Assembly: GCA_016874295.1 (NCBI GenBank)
Contig: VGUH01000001.1
Location: forward strand, 123,912-187,911
Source: Gammaproteobacteria bacterium
Lineage (GTDB): Bacteria; Pseudomonadota; Gammaproteobacteria; Steroidobacterales; Steroidobacteraceae
Reading direction: 5' to 3'
DNA length: 64,000 nt
This document shows, one piece after another, positions 61,962 to 64,000 of this stretch. Below the pieces are notes generated by a model that worked only from the letters and a program-made list of their open reading frames with translations, did not search any database and was not told the origin of the DNA. Every line of letters begins with the position of its first letter. Within the stretch, counting starts at the first letter, position 1. A program made the translations under genes and the position numbers.

Positions 61962-63767
61962 CTACCACACGACCTGCTGCAGCTGGTCCATCGCTGTCAA
62001 TGCGACATAGGTTTTGCGGTCGTCGCGGCGCACATATAGGGGCTCGGTGATAGTTTGCGTATCGTAGGCCTGGCGTTGTAAGTTAACTTTGCGCAGCTTG
62101 TAGTTACCTGTCATATCGGTGCTCGGCGCAATGCGTAAAAAGTAGGGCGCCGCGTAAGCGGGCAGACGCTCGAGCGCGATTTTCCAAAAAGCCTGCGGAT
62201 CGAATTGGGCACCCTCCTGCATGACCAGAGCGGCCATGCCGGCGCGTCCCTCGCAGCCAGGCACTTGTACTCCATAGACGGTGATAGCATCGAGACCGGG
62301 GAAATCGCCCAGTGCATCGGCGACTTCGGTGGTAGAGACGTTTTCACTTTTCCACCGGTAAGTGTCACCGATACGGTCCACAAACCAAAAATAGCCATCC
62401 TCGTCGTAGCGCATCAAGTCGCCCGAAGACCACCAAGCGTCACCGGATTGAAACACATTGCGCAAAATCTTGCGTTCGGTGGCGGCGGCCGAAGTGAAGC
62501 CCTCAAAGCGCCCGGCCACCACATCCGGGATGTCAAGGATCATGCCAATCGCCTCGCCCACTTCGCCGGGTGCGCACAGCTGCATAAAGCCCTTGTCGTC
62601 TCGCAAATGGCATTGGTTATCGGTGTCATAACGCGCCAGACGCAAATTGGACTTTTCCCAAAACGGGATGCGCCCGCAGGAGCCCACGCGGTTATCCAAG
62701 TTAATGGTGGTGGTGTTGGCTTCAGTGGCGCCCCAGCCCTCGTAAATTTCAAAATCACCAAAGCGACGCACCCACTGCTCCCACACTTCGCTCGCCATAC
62801 CGGCGCCTACCATTTTGCGCAGGCTGTGTTCGCGTTCGCCCGACTGCACCGGTGTGGTGAGCAAAAAACGAACAATCTCGCCTACGTATTGGCAGATGGT
62901 GACTTGGTGGCGACGCACGTCGGCCCAAAACTCGCTGCGGCTGAATTTGCGGCGCAGCAGCAGGCTGGCGCCGCTGGCAATGGCCGTGGCCCCCGCTGAC
63001 AGCGAGGCCGCGCCGTGGTAGAGCGGTAAAAAGCAGTAAAAACAATCGCTGGGCTGCACGTCCATGGTGATTTGCATCACGTCGCCGGTAATCAGCCAGC
63101 GTGCGTGGCTGATGATCGCCGCCTTTGGCAGTCCTGTCGTGCCGGAGGTGAAGATGTAGACGGCCGGTCTCTCGGCCACCAGTCCGGCACGCCAGTTGCT
63201 GGGCGGGTTGGCGCTGTCACTTTGGAGCGATAACGCCTGCAAATCCAGGACGGTTAACGACTTAGTCAGGGCGGTGGCCGGGCACTCGGCATCGGGCCAG
63301 AGCCAACAGCGAACCCCCGGGGGCAGCGCGGTTACGGCGAACTGAGGCAAACACTCCTCACCGACCACGACCAGTTGGGCGCCGGTTTCGCTCAAACCAT
63401 GCTCAAGCGCCTTACCGCGCGCATTGGTGTTGAGAAAAACCGTGGTGACCCCCAACTTCATCAGGGCAAACCATACGAATATGAAACCCGGCCGGTTTTC
63501 CATGCACAGCGCGACCACATCTCCGCAGCGCAAGCCCAGCCGGTGACCGGCATGCGCCACCTGGTTAATACAGGCATTGGTTTGCGCGTAGGTCAGGCTG
63601 GTATCACCGTAATGCAGGCAGGGGCGATCAGCGTAACGCTGGGCGCTTTCCTCGAAGCGCTCGGCCAGGGCATAGGTCTGGGAGGCCCGATGGCGCTGGC
63701 TAGCCCGGTTGCGGCGGTCCAGCTTGGACTGCGTGACTTCGCGGGGCACAATGGGACAGTTTTTCAT
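61962..63767 (-). CDS. Long-chain acyl-CoA synthetase (FadD6/FATP-like)
   Basis: The 601-residue adenylate-forming enzyme activates fatty acids (or similar acids such as steroid side chains) to CoA thioesters. Motif I is YIFTSGTTGLPKAAIISHAR, and the later motifs are EGWGATEANTTTINLDNRVG, WWSSGDLMRYDEDGYFWFVD RIGD (GD and the adenylation Asp/Arg region) and the C-terminal lysine near DMTGNYKLRKVNLQR. It belongs to the very-long-chain/FATP branch, not to E. coli FadD. Base composition is visibly less GC-rich than the rest of the window. It follows an acyl-CoA dehydrogenase gene. Confidence 0.88.
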   Translation of the reverse strand: MKNCPIVPREVTQSKLDRRNRASQRHRASQTYALAERFEESAQRYADRPCLHYGDTSLTYAQTNACINQVAHAGHRLGLRCGDVVALCMENRPGFIFVWFALMKLGVTTVFLNTNARGKALEHGLSETGAQLVVVGEECLPQFAVTALPPGVRCWLWPDAECPATALTKSLTVLDLQALSLQSDSANPPSNWRAGLVAERPAVYIFTSGTTGLPKAAIISHARWLITGDVMQITMDVQPSDCFYCFLPLYHGAASLSAGATAIASGASLLLRRKFSRSEFWADVRRHQVTICQYVGEIVRFLLTTPVQSGEREHSLRKMVGAGMASEVWEQWVRRFGDFEIYEGWGATEANTTTINLDNRVGSCGRIPFWEKSNLRLARYDTDNQCHLRDDKGFMQLCAPGEVGEAIGMILDIPDVVAGRFEGFTSAAATERKILRNVFQSGDAWWSSGDLMRYDEDGYFWFVDRIGDTYRWKSENVSTTEVADALGDFPGLDAITVYGVQVPGCEGRAGMAALVMQEGAQFDPQAFWKIALERLPAYAAPYFLRIAPSTDMTGNYKLRKVNLQRQAYDTQTITEPLYVRRDDRKTYVALTAMDQLQQVVW

Positions 63768-63793
63768 GCGCGTTCCCGTCTACTTATACGGGC

Positions 63794-64000
63794 TTAGCGT
63801 ACCGTGCGCGGCATCTGCAGACCGAATTGGGCGACGAGCTCGCGCTGGATTTCATTGGTGCCACCACCAAATGTCAGGGTCACCGCAGCGCGCACTTCGT
63901 ATTCCAGATCGCCCATAAGCAACTCCGCGCTGCTGCCCTGGCGCACCAGTGCGCTGTTGCCCACAATCTCGATGAGGTTTCGCAGGATTTTGACCACGCT
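63794..64000 (-). CDS. Acyl-CoA dehydrogenase, C-terminal end (cut by window)
   Basis: About 68 residues of a minus-strand gene are visible, ending at 63794. The segment VRAAVTLTFGGGTNEIQREL carries the conserved C-terminal FAD/active-site loop (GGTNEIQR) of acyl-CoA dehydrogenases. The rest lies beyond the window. Together with the acyl-CoA synthetase 26 bp downstream it forms a fatty-acid or steroid-side-chain degradation pair. Confidence 0.85.
   Translation of the reverse strand, partial: SVVKILRNLIEIVGNSALVRQGSSAELLMGDLEYEVRAAVTLTFGGGTNEIQRELVAQFGLQMPRTVR

Noticed and set aside
1..64000. tRNA or rRNA genes
   Set aside because: No cloverleaf or rRNA stretch was noticed; the only rRNA-like match is the 12-mer at 32084, too short to call.

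Overview
The window is about 64 kb of very GC-rich chromosomal DNA from a gammaproteobacterium, centred on the replication origin. The marker set is recF-dnaN-dnaA read leftward and rpmH-rnpA-yidD-yidC read rightward, with mnmE, mnmG, rsmG and parAB on the same right-hand side. Gene content (Cus-type copper efflux, periplasmic peptidases, tetrameric sarcosine oxidase) suggests a free-living aerobic, amino-acid- and peptide-using bacterium of a deep gammaproteobacterial lineage; I cannot name the genus.

Layout. 0-8.7 kb: origin core. There are DnaA boxes on both sides of dnaA, two parS-like ParB sites inside recF, and a glucokinase gene set between yidC and mnmE. 8.7-13.1 kb: a sulfate/thiosulfate ABC transporter locus in which four of five genes are broken. 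13.2-17.0 kb: secreted amidohydrolase, amino-acid permease and secreted P1 peptidase. 17.1-25.8 kb: a leftward operon of two class III aminotransferases, an aldehyde dehydrogenase, a two-subunit CoA-transferase and a large secreted metallohydrolase, interrupted by palindromic elements. 25.8-34.8 kb: copper module (cusCBA-like efflux, Cys-rich secreted protein, MerR regulator, CopA-type ATPase) around a textbook MerR operator. 34.8-38.0 kb: PadR/PspC pair and Pit phosphate transporter with its DUF47 partner. 38.0-45.5 kb: mixed small enzymes, envelope proteins, and a degraded NatAB-type exporter operon. 45.6-56.6 kb: mnmG, glutathione peroxidase, cytochrome c, peptidase, metallo-hydrolase and the rsmG-parA-parB block. 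56.7-61.6 kb: soxBDAG. 61.6-64 kb: an abrupt compositional change, a severed SDR tail, an acyl-CoA synthetase and the end of an acyl-CoA dehydrogenase.

The most notable features are not single genes. mnmE and mnmG, adjacent in many relatives, are separated here by 37 kb of accessory DNA. Long perfect or near-perfect palindromes of at least two families sit exactly at gene ends and supply the last codons and stop of gabT and parA. Several transport and hydrolase genes carry frameshifts, amber codons or internal deletions. The right end may be a recent insertion or an assembly junction.

All function calls are from reading the translated sequence; no database search was run.
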